A stretch of DNA of 64,000 bases from Desmodus rotundus. Taxonomy: Eukaryota > Chordata > Mammalia > Chiroptera > Phyllostomidae. Positions 45,861 through 57,385 of this stretch are shown here, in pieces (positions within the stretch are counted from its first letter, which is position 1; every line of letters begins with the position of its first letter). Below the pieces are notes generated by a model. That model was not told the DNA's origin and searched no databases. It worked only from the letters and a program-made list of their open reading frames with translations. Location of the stretch: contig NC_071388.1 in NCBI RefSeq assembly GCF_022682495.2, positions 17,347,171-17,411,170 of the forward strand, given 5' to 3'. The position numbers and the translations under genes were made by a program.

Positions 45861-47861
45861 CACTAAAATAAAGAAAACCACTGGAATAAAGATTGTAGTC
45901 TTGTAATTATGAAGTCTTTGATTCTGGCCACATATTTAGAAGCAATAGCCAACTGAAAATAGAAACATGTAAATGTTTTCACAATGTAAATATGCATACT
46001 CATTGAAACCAAGAAATTTTTGCAATTAAAAGAAGCTGAAATTGTATGTGGATCATCCATGCTAGCTCTCTTTCTCCACACTATTAAATATATGTGAATA
46101 TTAGTCCATTATTAACATAATTTGACCTTTACTGGTATTTCTTAATGAAAAGTTATGAAAATACCTATCTTCATACCAAATAGCATGTCATTAGGCTAAA
46201 AAGTAAATTAAGGATTGGATTGAAACAATGAAAATAAAAATTAAAAATTAATCTATTTATTCATATTAATTATCATAACTATTTGTTTTCTATACCATTC
46301 TGATGTTGATATAAAGGCTTATAGTCTTTTAAATTACTTCTAGTAAAGATAAATTTATCTAATTTTTTACAATTCCAAACAAGAAAGAGAAAAGGGGAAA
46401 ACAAAACTTGATTTAGTATTTAAAGTAGAAACAATTGTATTAAATAAAGAATAAATTTGAGTTGAGTTAATAATTCAATTATCAGGAACCATCAGAATAT
46501 CAGTAGACAATTTTTCTCCTATATCTACTTCTTCAAATATTATTTAACAAAGATTTGGATTTAATAGTACCACTTATAAACTGCATTTATACTCAAGAGA
46601 TCAAAAATGTGCAGATGCCATATACCAGAATATAATAAGCAGGTGTCATTACATTATTCAAAGGACTTTACCTGGGGGGGGGTGTGCTTAATTGGAAGCA
46701 TTCATGTAAACAGATATTATTTCCCAAAGACCAATCAAATTAAATAATTCCCTGAGGTCAAAATGACTAGGAAATTACTGATATCTAAAGTCCAATTTGT
46801 CGGACTCCACGTCATATCTGTATTTAAAGCTATTTGCTGAACTTCATGGGCATTTGACATGTAAATTATGTAACTACAAATCTGTGAACACAAGCCAATT
46901 CAGAATGTCCTTCTCAATTGTGATTAATTTTGAAATAGCACTTCTTCAATACCTTTAGATGATATTGAGTTTCCCCCTTATTTCTGTTATTTTCTGGTTT
47001 GTCACCCCCCCCTTTGAATTTACTAATGTGGATGCACTAACCAGAGCTGTATAAAAAAATGAGAGTTCTGCAACCATGTACACACTTCTGCTGATATTTT
47101 GAAAATTCAGAGTGATTATCTAGAAATTTTGGAGTTAAACATGTTTTTTTATGTGTTCTGTCTCGTTGAGTGGAATTGGAAGTAAGTTCTAAATAATTCA
47201 AAAGTTTTGAACCTCTTTTCAGTAGCTGGTTCTGCCCTGGGCTTTTATTATACAGACTCAAGAGGCCATTGATGCCGAACGACAATGGACTGATTCCTAC
47301 AGCCGCAGAGGAAAGACCCAGCACGCAGAAGAAAAATGATGTGACTCTGTGGAAAAGAAGTTTCACCGTCTTTCTGTCTTGCAGTGGAATCTCCGCTGCT
47401 GTCCAATATTTATTTTTAGGAAGTATGACTCTCAGGCTTCAGAACTAGGTATGCAAGAAATATCACCTGTCTTTACCCTCTAACAATCAAATAAATTTGA
47501 ACTTGGTGGACTTATTCTGATGGACTCACAGAAAATTTGGGGGTTCCTTTCTTTAAACATCAGGACTGTACGCAACTGTGTAACTTACAAAGCTCTAAAG
47601 CATTTGTGGTCTAATTTCACAGAGATAACGGATTTTCCTCTTTTACGTGACATTTTCAAATCTGCCACCTCTATGCTGCTTCTGGCCCATATTCTACAAT
47701 CTGAAAATTTCTTGATTCTGGCTATGATTCTGTGTCCAAAAAGATCACACTCCTCTCTTTATCAGAGACCTTGTCAACGTGCTTGGGACCCTGCAGGAAG
47801 CACGACCTGTAGCCCTCTCCTCCCTTGCCCCAGCCTGGGGCAACATCCACGTACCATATTT
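45861..47861. other. Mixed sequence, nothing firmly assigned
   Basis: Mostly AT-rich. The segment 47040-47400 has more balanced composition and a 109-codon minus-strand frame that starts with a hydrophobic stretch, but no family is recognised. A 7-G run lies at 46674-46681. Confidence 0.4.
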
Positions 47862-48192
47862 TACCGCATATAATGCACTCCTGTGTATAGTGCATACCCA
47901 CGTTTTGGGCCCAAACTTTTAGAAAAAACATCTTTTGTTTTAATTTTTTAATTCAATTTTTATTTATTTGTATTTAGAAAGAAAGTCAATTATCATATTC
48001 CAGGGTATTATTTTGCATATGGATATCATTATTGCTTTCTAGAAGTACATTTTTAATGCATAAGCATAAATTAAAAATTAAAAACATTGATATAGATATG
48101 GAATTAATATTACCCATGCATAATGCTCATCCTTATTTTTCCGTCAAAAATTTGGACAAAAAAGTGCACATTATCCATGGCAAAATACAATA
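47862..48192. mobile_element. Short DNA transposon with TIRs (Tc/mariner-like, TA flanks)
   Basis: The left end 'ccatattttaccgcatataatgcac' and the right end read in reverse, 'ttgtattttgccatggataatgtgcac', are imperfect terminal inverted repeats. Inside them, left 'gggcccaaacttttag' pairs with right (reverse) 'gtccaaatttttgacgg', and 'tagtgcatacccacg' pairs with 'agcattatgcatggg'. TA lies just outside both ends. There is no transposase sequence, so this is a non-autonomous element. I do not know its family name. Confidence 0.7.
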
Positions 48193-48518
48193 ATATATGT
48201 GAAGTGCCTATAAAAATAAATAGGAAGATAAATAAAAGGCTACACATGGATATCCAAAACTTTATCCAGCTATATTTTCATGCAGTATATTTATTGTAAA
48301 AACTTACATTCCTTTCAGATACACTTTTCAAGATGGTCAGATTGAGATTTCTTTAGTAAGCAAAGCTTTCCCTAAAGGAAAAACAGTTACCCAAATTGCA
48401 CGCTTTTTTGTTTTGCATGCCTGGTTTTGTGACAGAGATTAAAATTTGCTAAATTATGAATGCTAAAAAGTAGAATCATAAAACCTGGTGAAGGTGGTTG
48501 GTAAAAACTTTTGGAGGG
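48193..48518. other. No feature recognised
   Basis: AT-rich. Its end (from 48465) shares a motif with 50118-50134. Confidence 0.5.
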
Positions 48519-48866
48519 GCATTATGGACTGAAGGTTTTTGTTACCCGCAATCCATATGTTAAAATCTAATCCCCAACATGAAGATATTAAGAGATGAGG
48601 CTTTCAGGAGGTAATTAGGTCATGAGAGTGAAGCCCTCATAAAAGGGATTAGTGCCCTTCTTAGAAGAGGCCAGAGAGCTCTCTCTCCCTCTTTCCGCCA
48701 TTTGAGGATACAATGAGAAGACAGCTGTCTACACACTGAAGAGGAAACTCACCACAACCTGACTATGCTGGCCTCCTTATCTTGAACTCCAGAACTATGG
48801 AGAATGTCTGTTGGTTACGAGCCACACAATCTACGGTATTCTGTTACAGCATCTGAACTAAGGCAG
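48519..48866 (+). mobile_element. MLT1-type LTR (ERVL-MaLR)
   Basis: 'ttatggactgaaggtttttgttacccgcaatccatatgttaaaatctaatccccaacatg', 'ggaggtaattaggtcatgagagtgaagccctcataaaagggattagtgcccttcttagaagaggcc', 'ttccgccatttgaggatac', and the end 'ctacggtattctgttacagcatctgaactaaggca' are all in MLT1 order. A full-length, diverged solo LTR. Confidence 0.88.
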
Positions 48867-49774
48867 AGAGCTACACTTTATTTAGATCATAAAAGAGGTA
48901 CATAAGAAGGAAAAATCTGCACACTTGTCAACCTTCTTTAGAACACCAGCCATATATTATGAGAACTACTAATAACCACAAAGTAATTCAAAAACTTCAT
49001 CACCAAAATCTTTAGACTTATATTATTTACTTTTAAGTAGTTAAAGCCTCAAAGTTGGAAAAGTATTTAGCCACAAGCAGACTTCCAGGTACACCCAGGG
49101 TAACCATTTCTATGCCACCTGCCAGAAGAGTAGAACTTTTCCAGATAAGCAATCAAATCACCAGGAAAAAAATTGCTCATATGCATGTCTGTTCCTCCTT
49201 TTCATGAACCATCTGTGTTGTCTAGAGTGACTTTATCTCACTCCTTCTTTAGGATTTGAGGTTTTGCTTTAGTAAACTTGTAGGGGCTTTCTGTGGGGAG
49301 CAACTACAACTAACATCCATGCAACCACTAACATGTCCGCAGACTAAAACATGGCTGCTATCTCAGCTATTTGAAACTTTGCCATATGAGTTTATAGTCA
49401 AAACGTAGACAGCACAGTTTTTAGAGTTTTTATATAAAATGATATGGTAAGATAAAAACAATTGTTAAATGTTTGCAATCTAAGTTGTCAGAAGCCACTG
49501 GAAATTTCAAGGGACTTTTTGTTTTATATTTTAATTCCTATTTTATTTTCTGTATTGCTTCTTATAATATAAAAATATATATAATTTTTGCTACTTTTTG
49601 CCTAAGTCTTCTTTCCATAGGAAATTAAATATGTTGAATAAACAGATCTGATTTTAATCATTAATTCTTGAACAAAATGTGTCCTTGACAGGATGTCTTC
49701 CACCTCTTGTTACCTCATGCAAGAATTCCACCTTTAATGTTACACATTAAAACAGAACAACAACAACAAAGTCA
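48867..49774. other. No feature recognised
   Basis: AT-rich, no named repeat. Confidence 0.5.
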
Positions 49775-50000
49775 CCCTGGCCAGATCACTCAGTAGGTTG
49801 GAGCATCAGCCTGTACACTGAAAAGTTGCAGGTTCAATTCCCCATCAGGGCACACATCTAACTGTGGGTTGGATTCCCGGTGGGAACACATAGAAAAGGC
49901 AATGGATGGATGTTTCTCTCACACATCATTGTTTCTCTCTCACACATCAATGTTTCTCTCTCTTTCTCTCTCCCTTCCTCACTCTCTAAAATTAACAAAA
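49775..50000 (+). mobile_element. VES-type SINE (copy 8), with duplicated tail motif
   Basis: 'accctggccagatcactcagtaggttggagcat', 'gttgcaggttcaattccccatcaggGCACAcatctaactgtggg', 'gatggatgtttctctcacacatcattgtttctctctcacacatcaatgtttctctctc'. The block 'tgtttctctc(t)cacacatca' is repeated about three times, an expansion inside the SINE tail. Confidence 0.9.
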
Positions 50001-50117
50001 ACATACCATTATGTGAGGAATAAAATACTGACACAACTTTTACACAGTAATGCCATGCCTTTCACATGTATCTATTCTATTTCTTCTTCATAGAAGGCCC
50101 TCCGTCTCCTGATTGGG

Positions 50118-50230
50118 AAAAAGTAGAATCATAACGACTGGTGAAAGTGATTACTATTCATAAAAACTATGGGATGAGTGTTTTGGACTGAATGTCAATG
50201 TTGTCCCCTAATTCATGTTTGAAGGAACAC
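50118..50230 (+). repeat. Copy of the 48465 motif with an MLT1-like opening
   Basis: The 17-nt string aaaaagtagaatcataa is identical at 48465-48481 and 50118-50134. It is followed by 'ctggtgaa(a/g)gtg', 'taaaaac' and 'tggactgaa' in both. The second copy then reads 'gtcaatgttgtcccctaattcatgtttgaagg', an MLT1-like opening that soon loses similarity. Confidence 0.6.
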
Positions 50231-51934
50231 CATTCACCATTGCTCCTCCAACCCATGTTTAAGCATATTATTCATCCTTCCAAACTCAGAAGGGGTTACT
50301 TGCCTGGAATCAGGAGGGGTACTTCACTTCATGTCTAGGTCACATATTTCTCTGTGGCAGAGACCTTGAGCTGCTCTCCTGAACTGGCTGGATGTAGAGT
50401 GCTGTATAAAAGGCCATAATTAAGCATAGGGCAAGGCTTCATCACACGTGGAAAGCCAGAAAACTAATGTCCCTTATACATGCAAAAAAATTGTTAAACA
50501 TGTCCTTTCAAGTACCTTAAATGTAGACCATGCACACACCAAGGCCACAGTGTTACAAGAAATGGAAGAGAAGATTCAGCATATTGGTGTGTAATGGCTG
50601 CTTTTGGCTACTGTTTAAAAAAGAAAAAGAAAAAAAACCTACAAAAGAGATTATTTCAGTCTATATGCAGAAATAGAATGAAATAGGAATGTATCTTAAA
50701 TTGTCTGAACAGCCTATATCTGGAGACTATATGTAATAAAATTTATGCTTCATGAAAGTTAAGAGCACTGTGAAAGAGATTGGGTTAAGAGCGTGCCTTT
50801 TAATCTAGGCCCATTGCTTTACATGGATTCAACAGAGGGAGCACGAGGGGTTTCCTTGAAGGCAAAACTTTCCTTCTTAAAAGGAAGAGGGCAGCTGGTC
50901 TATGCTCTAATGGGAAAGCCCAAACATCCATAATTAAATAGTACTAGCCTTCAAGTTTAAAAAGCATGCCTAGACTAGATCTTTTATAGTGATTTCTAAA
51001 ATATATAATTGATAAAAGCAAAAAGCAAGTTACCTAGTGCCAAAGGAATCTTATGCAACTCCTGGATTCCACGACTATTCAGAATCTCAGAAATCATACT
51101 TCTCACTCACTTCAGATGAGAACATGAAAGACAGTAGACATGGGCCCAGTGGCAAAAGCAAGGACCACAGAGGACAATGAACAATGGCCTTTGTCCCAAA
51201 ATATAGAACTTGAAGCAACCAGATGAACTAAACAAGGGGCTAATTCCATTTCCTGCCCATCAAAATTTGATATTTTATAGGTGACAATTTCTATGACTCC
51301 TGTGTATTTCACATGCTCACCTTTTCTGAATTTGAATTTTTTAAAAATATTTATTACTATTACTCAATGTTCTTCCTTCAACATTGTGTGTTGTGTATTC
51401 CAATATTGTGTATTTCGTATATATTTGGGGAGTGGGGCAGGCAACTGTGGTTATTGTTTTACAAGCCAACAGACTCTAAGCAGCTATATTCAGACACTAT
51501 GGAGTGGAGTGTGCATCATTCTATAATCCTAGCTATTGAAGTGGATGCAGAAGCAGGTGGGATCTTGGGTTGCCCATCTGGAGAAGGGGGTAAGTATAAA
51601 CGTGCAGAGGTGGGTGTGCATGAATATTTGATGAGGTGAACTTCAGCAGAGAATGATTGTTCTCACAACCTTCTTTTCCTTTCTTTTATAGTAATATGGT
51701 ATTAAACTTTTCTAATCCCTGGAATACAATCAAGGTGGTGTCCGTCACAAACCAACAGGCTAACTAATGACTCCCTGAACCCTGTACTGTGGCTGAGGTG
51801 GTATAATTCTGTAATCAGAATTGGCAAAGCTTATCCCTGATACCTTCCCTTGCCGATTGTGACAGAGGTAAAATTTCTCTTGGCAAATTGGTTCCGAGTG
51901 GTATTTCTGGGAACAGTTCCTAAAGACTCAACAA
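50231..51934. other. No feature recognised
   Basis: Mixed composition. Frames at 51112-51312 (-) and 51281-51639 (+) have no motif. Confidence 0.45.
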
Positions 51935-52222
51935 CATCCCAGACCCACACTGTCCAGTTGTGTGGAACACTTGAAATGGTGTTCCAAATCGAGATGCACT
52001 ATAAATGTGAAAAACAGAATGGATTTCTAAGGCTTAGTACAAAAAAAGTAAAATATCTTTCATATTTTTGTAGTGATTACATGCTGAAATAAAAATATTT
52101 CATATTAGGTTATATTGATAAACATTTTATCTTATTCTTTGTATTTTGTGATGTGACTACTACATAAGTTAAAATTATATATATATGGGTCACATCATAT
52201 TTCTGTTGGGCAGCGCTGCCAT
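51935..52222. mobile_element. MER3-like hAT-Charlie MITE
   Basis: The right end in reverse is 'ggcagcgctgcccaacaga', then 'aatatgatgtgaccca', then 'gtagtcacatcac'. The left end has 'ctgtccagttgtgtggaacacttgaaatgg', then 'aaatcgagatgcactataaatgtg', then 'ggatttctaaggcttagtac'. Both follow the MER3-type consensus ('cagcgctgtccaatagaaatataatgtgagccacat' ... 'gagcacttgaaatgtggctagtccgaattgagatgtgctgtaagtgt'). Non-autonomous and old. Confidence 0.82.
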
Positions 52223-53744
52223 AGACCTTCTAAGATTATTTTCAACTCAGTGTTCTGTTAAGTTCCACGGTTCCACTCTTGCAAGAGATAACCTTATACA
52301 TGCTATCTTAGAAAAGAGAAAAAATTTCATCTCACTTAGAATCTTAAAAATCCTTTTTAAAACGTTCTCAAAAAATACAACTTGGAAAGAAATCCATTTT
52401 GAAAAAAATAATTTCTTAAAATGTCAGCCATAACACATTGCCTAAAATGTAAATAAAATGCATCTATAGATGTGGAGTTAAAATATAGACATTCGACGAC
52501 ATATGTGAGTTCTGAAACCTCCTGATGTGCGAAATACATTACATAAATTAGTACCGTTAATTACTCTTCTAAGGGCAATGTCACCATGATAGATGGGTAA
52601 TTCTGATTATTGAATTTTCTCTGTCAAGCATAGAAGAATGAGTTGGATCGATTCAACAAGAGTCATTTTTTGATGTACCCAATGTTTTTGTCAATATTTT
52701 TCTTTGGTCCTTTCCTTCTCTATTAGTTTCCTTATCGTGATAATCATTAAAATAAATAGCTCACCATATCTGGTGGCTGTTAAGCTGGATTTTCAAATAA
52801 TCATAAAAAAGGAATGAAAAAGTAATAGGCATTAATTAGCATCGTATTTATTGTACTACACAGTTTTTGTTTCTGTCCATTTAATTCTGTGTCTTTTATG
52901 CACAGCAAATTACAAAATATCTGAACATAACCAATATGTTTTAACCCTTGCTTCTTACATATTTAACAAGGAATATTCTCAATCAGTATTTCCTACATGC
53001 ACTGCTCATCTTTTTATGGAAGAAAAAAATATGATCTCTTACTATTGAGCAAAATGCTGACACTAATTAATTTATAACAAGTAAATAAAGAGTTATCAGA
53101 TCTCTCTATGGCTGGGAGAGGTTGGGGTGCCCAACTTCCAGGAAAACAAGAATAAACACTTCTTACTTGTGGCTGTCATCTAAATCCAGTCTCTTAGACT
53201 AAGAAAGTATAGACCAGAAGTTAAAACCCAAATGCAACATGTTAAAAAGACAGTAGTTCCAAAAGCTACAATGGCAAACATGAGTGATCTATCTAAATGA
53301 GCAATCCATCCCAAATAATTTACCCATCACAGAAACAGCAAGAGAGAATGTGGGCAGCATCCCATGAGCTATGTTTGACTGGATTACAGGATTATTTTCT
53401 TATTAAATCCCTGAAGCTTTATCTGGGAGGAGTTGGGGTGGTACAGTATATTGCCTCAGATGGTTAAAGAAACTTCAGCAAAATAGATAGGTTGTTACTA
53501 AGAGATGTGAGAAGAAAAAAATAGTAGTTTTTCTTCTGTTTTTTTCTTCTCTACTCAGAATACCTCACTTCTAACACTTCTGATCACGACGTATGTGCAT
53601 TTTATTTTTCTCATACCAAATAATTATTTGACTCCAGCTTATTGTCCCATAATTCAATTCCATTCCGACACTATGTACCTAGAGTTAGACTGCACAGATT
53701 AACAGATTAATGAACAAGCCTCACAAGACTACCTACACCCCACA
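52223..53744. other. No feature recognised
   Basis: AT-rich sequence without named repeats. Confidence 0.5.
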
Positions 53745-54435
53745 AACATACTTTGGATGCCAATCTCGTGACTGCAGATGCCAGGTTGTTACCCGTGCTT
53801 CTGACAACTGGATATAAATTAAAGGCTCCCAGGACCTCCTCACTGGGTTCGATTAATTTGCTACAGTTTCTCCCAGAACTCAGGAAAACAGTTTACTTAC
53901 TAGGTTATCAGTTACTATAAAAGGATACAACTCGGGAAGAGCTACACAGAAGAGATCCATAGGGTAAGGTACGTGGGAAAAGGCTCAGAACCCCCATGCC
54001 CTCTCCTGGCACATCACCATACCTGCACCTCCCCTTGTTCGCCAACTTGGAACCTGTCTAAACAACCCTGTAGTTCAGGAATTTTTATGAAAGCTTCATT
54101 ATTTAGGCAAGTTTGATTAAATCATTGGTTGTTAGTGTTCCAGTCAATCTCCAGTTCCTCTTCCTTCCTTGGAGGTCAAAGAGTAAGGATAAGGCTGAAA
54201 GTTCTAACCCTATAACCGCAAGGCTGGTTCCCCTGGCAAGGAATTTCCATCCTTAGGGGCCTTCCAAAACTCGCTACATAAACATAAACTCAGGTATGGT
54301 TGAAAAAAGTTTGCTCTGGATAACAAAAACTACCATTACCTCATTTATCACTTAGATAATTCCAAATTTGGGGAGAGCTCTGTGCCAGGAACTGAAACTA
54401 ACACCAAATATATATTTTTAATCATAAATCACAGT
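53745..54435 (-). mobile_element. ERVL-type LTR, minus strand
   Basis: The strand as given reads 'ctttggatgccaatctcgtgactgcagatgccaggttgttacccgtgcttctgacaactggatataaattaaaggctcccagga', then 'gttcgattaatttgctacag', 'cagaactcaggaaaacagtttacttactaggttatcag', 'catgccctctcctggcacatcacc', 'ttggttgttag', 'aaactcaggtatgg' and 'gctctgtgccaggaactga'. This is the reverse of a common ERVL-class LTR (MLT2/MER74-like). Exact subfamily not certain. No internal ERV region is seen. Confidence 0.75.
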
Positions 54436-54659
54436 ATCACAGTATATCAGAAATACAAAGATGAAGAAAGCAAGGAAGGGAGACAAAGTGTTAAGAGGCC
54501 TGGATGGAGAAGAAAACTACTGTATATGAGAGCCAACACTCACATTATCTTGTATGAGCCTGAGTGCATCAGCAAAGGAAGAATAAACAAGAATACTTTA
54601 TGAAGTAAGAGAACACATTCTTTATTGTTACTGCAGTTTTTCAAACAATTCTTTAAAAA

Positions 54660-54800
54660 TATTTACTTATTCAAATCATATTTACTGACCATCTAGTATT
54701 GCCTCTCCACCTGACATTGATTTTAGTGTTCTGTGTTCTGGATAATAAAAATAATACTGACGTAGTTCCTGTCCTCTGGGATCATGTACTCTTACTCACT
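54660..54800 (+). mobile_element. L2-like 3' end fragment
   Basis: 'atttactgaccatctagtattgcctctccac...tctggataataaaaataatactgacgtagttcctgtcctctgggatcatg' follows 'tttattgagcacctactatgtgccaggcac...gggatacaa.gatgaataagacacagtccctgccctcaaggagct'. Confidence 0.6.
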
Positions 54801-56689
54801 TGCACTCAAAGAAACCAGCATATGTGTTCAGTGTTAATCACTCTTCCCTTGGGCAATTGCATGTTGCCATTTTTCTATTTGGTTGGTTTAATGTCACGAT
54901 GCATTTGCTTGCTTGCAGCCGTTTTAAAAATACAGACAGGCACCAAGTTAGACAATGTCCCCTGACAGCAACATGATAGTCTTTATCATCTCTGACTTGG
55001 TAGTTGATTTTGCTGCCCCACATATTGGTTCTAAGCTAACTTCAACACTATTTAGGTTTAGTTTCTGAAAGCTGTAAAGTTTTGTTCAGCTTAACAATAA
55101 ACTAGACAAGTGAAAGTACCTACTGCTTATTTTTCAAGTTAGGTCCTTCATTCCTTTCTTTTTTCCTTCCTTTATGGCTTTCTCCCTTCTTTTTTTTTAG
55201 AAGTGTATTTCACTTAGTTTATGGAATCAGTGTAGGTGTTTAATAGTAACAGCAGCCACAGAAGTTGTTTAAGAAGCAGTGTAGTCCATTGATTGATATA
55301 AAATTTATTCAGATAATAATGAATATGCTTCTAATTGTGAGTGGTTTTTGGCATAAAGTATTAGATATAGTATCATTAGAGAGGTTTCTTTAAATTTTGG
55401 TTCTGACCTCCAATGATTTAATATCATGTTAAATTTTAAATACACAATACTCTGCTGAAACTCTTCTTCCTCCCCCTCACATGCACACCCTCAAAAACAG
55501 GCACGTGTGCACACACACACCTCTCGTGGCCTTCAAGAATCTCTGCTCCTTCCTCTGAGTACTGAAGCACTAAATGATTTATGAACTCACTTTTTGAGGA
55601 CTGTATTTTTTTTCCTTTGGGAACCTACTGCAATAAAAAACATTTTTGAGATAATTTGGGGGGGCATTAAAGTCTTAGATTGCTGAGAAAATGTGAGAGA
55701 TTTTAAAGCCTTTCTTAGAAATGTTAGGTTCAACTCTTTCTATATGAAATTATAGTATGAATGAAAGCATTTGGCTATTTGAAAGAATATTTCCACTAAA
55801 TATTTTATGATTCTTTAGAGAAACAGAAACATTCTTTTGCCCTACTTGATCTTTTGGAAAATAGTCCCTATGGCCCAATTGATTTTTGAGGCTCCCTTCT
55901 TTTTTAGAAGAATATGTCAGCTCTCAAGTGACCAGTAGTTCTTTTTATCTGATGTGGCCTCTTTAAAACCCATAAGCATGTTTGGGTTATCAGATCTACT
56001 TTAAAATGCTGCCATTCATCTGTTCAATTTAATGCCTGCTCAGGAGGGAGCTGCTGTATTGACTAAGGGCTGTGGCACAATGAAGGTTGGAAAATGAGAA
56101 AAGAAAGGAAGGCAGGCCCAAGCTAAGTATACCATTAACTCTGCCTAAGACTGCAGTGCATCAATAGGGCATTAGACCTAATCATGTTTTATACAGTCAA
56201 CCACAGAAAAGAATAATCAGAGATACTATTCACAAAGGAACACTGTTTTTAGTCTTCAAGCATTTGCTACTCCTTTCTCCCTTGAAAATCATGTGTGGCG
56301 ATTATGTTTTATCTAAACAGGCAGGCATCCTCTCCTAAAAATTAAAATGTGCCCTACTCTATAAGGTAGAAATCAAAAAGAAAGATGTAGCTTTTGCCTT
56401 GTGTAACTCTTAAAGGATACTTATTTAAAAAATAAATAGGCTAAGGTCATTCTTACTGGCAGAACGTAATTTTGTTTTATATTGATTGAAGAGGAATTAA
56501 TATGGGGTCCCTTTTCAATGTACTATTGAATGGATCTTCTTTGTATTCATTAATGCCTAGTTAAGCCTTGGGACAGTAAAACTTGCTTTTAATTTACAAC
56601 CACCTCAGTAAACTATTCCTGCTTTTCTGTTTGTGTTAGAAAGTCATTTAAGTTCCTTAAAAGGATAAGTACTTAATTTTTTCTTAAGG
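54801..56689. other. No feature recognised
   Basis: AT-rich. A short (CA)n patch is at about 55509-55522. No motif-bearing frame. Confidence 0.5.
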
Positions 56690-56762
56690 TTTAAGAAAAA
56701 GGAAAGAGAAAGAAAAGAAGGAAGGAAGGGGAGGGTGGGAGGGAGACAGGAAGGAAGGGCAA
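56690..56762. repeat. GA-rich low-complexity tract
   Basis: 'aaaaaggaaagagaaagaaaagaaggaaggaaggggagggtgggagggagacaggaaggaagg' is almost all purine, with single T and C interruptions. Confidence 0.85.
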
Positions 56763-56984
56763 TAAACCTGTTTGTGATTCATGCTCTTGAGAGGGAGCAG
56801 CCTTTGCCGACCCAAAACATGTCTCTTTGGATATTGACTGTTCTGAAGTGCTTATTGAAGAAACAAAAAGACTTAGGAAAAACCTCTAACCTTCTCTTTA
56901 ACTGCCTAAAAAGGAATTTTGGTAGAAGACTTGCTCCAAAAAGAGAGACATCATCACAAATAACTATAGTTTAACATGAACTAG

Positions 56985-57228
56985 GTATGACAGATAGGGA
57001 AGAGCTAACAAGGCCCATTAGATCAATGTCCTTTCTGTGTCCCACTGTTAAAGATGGCTCGGCAAGCATTTATTTACTAAAAATTTGCTTTTCTTTCTCC
57101 GTATGAATTGCCTCCCTGCCCTTTGAAGTTCTAAACCATCAACCCCACCCCTTTCTCCTGAGTTCCAGATGGTATATAAGCCTTAACCACCCAATGTGTC
57201 CTTGGGTCCTTATATTCATATAGTAGTA

Positions 57229-57288
<60 letters not shown>

Positions 57289-57385
57289 CTTAAATTTGGT
57301 TATTTTCTCACATTAATCAGTCTCATGTTCATTTTATTATTAGCCCAGCCAGAAAGATGGGAAGAAGTTATTTTGTGCACCCCAA
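56985..57385 (+). mobile_element. ERV LTR with an internal AT microsatellite
   Basis: 'aaagatggctcggcaagc', 'aattgcctccctgccctttgaagttctaaaccatcaaccccaccccttt', 'gatggTATATAAGccttaaccaccc' (TATA-like at 57171) and 'cttgggtcctt' lead into the AT run. After it, 'aattcttaaatttggttattttctcacattaatcagtctcatg' and 'ttattattagcccagccag' match a recurrent mammalian LTR end. Subfamily not named. Confidence 0.6.
57231..57285. repeat. (AT)n run, 55 bp
   Basis: Uninterrupted alternating AT between 'gtagtacc' and 'attcttaaatttgg', inside the R-U5 part of the LTR. Perfect alternation suggests that it is polymorphic. Confidence 0.97.

Noticed and set aside
45577..45906. 109-codon plus-strand frame
   Set aside because: Its 3' half runs through a MIR-like core, and no domain is recognisable.
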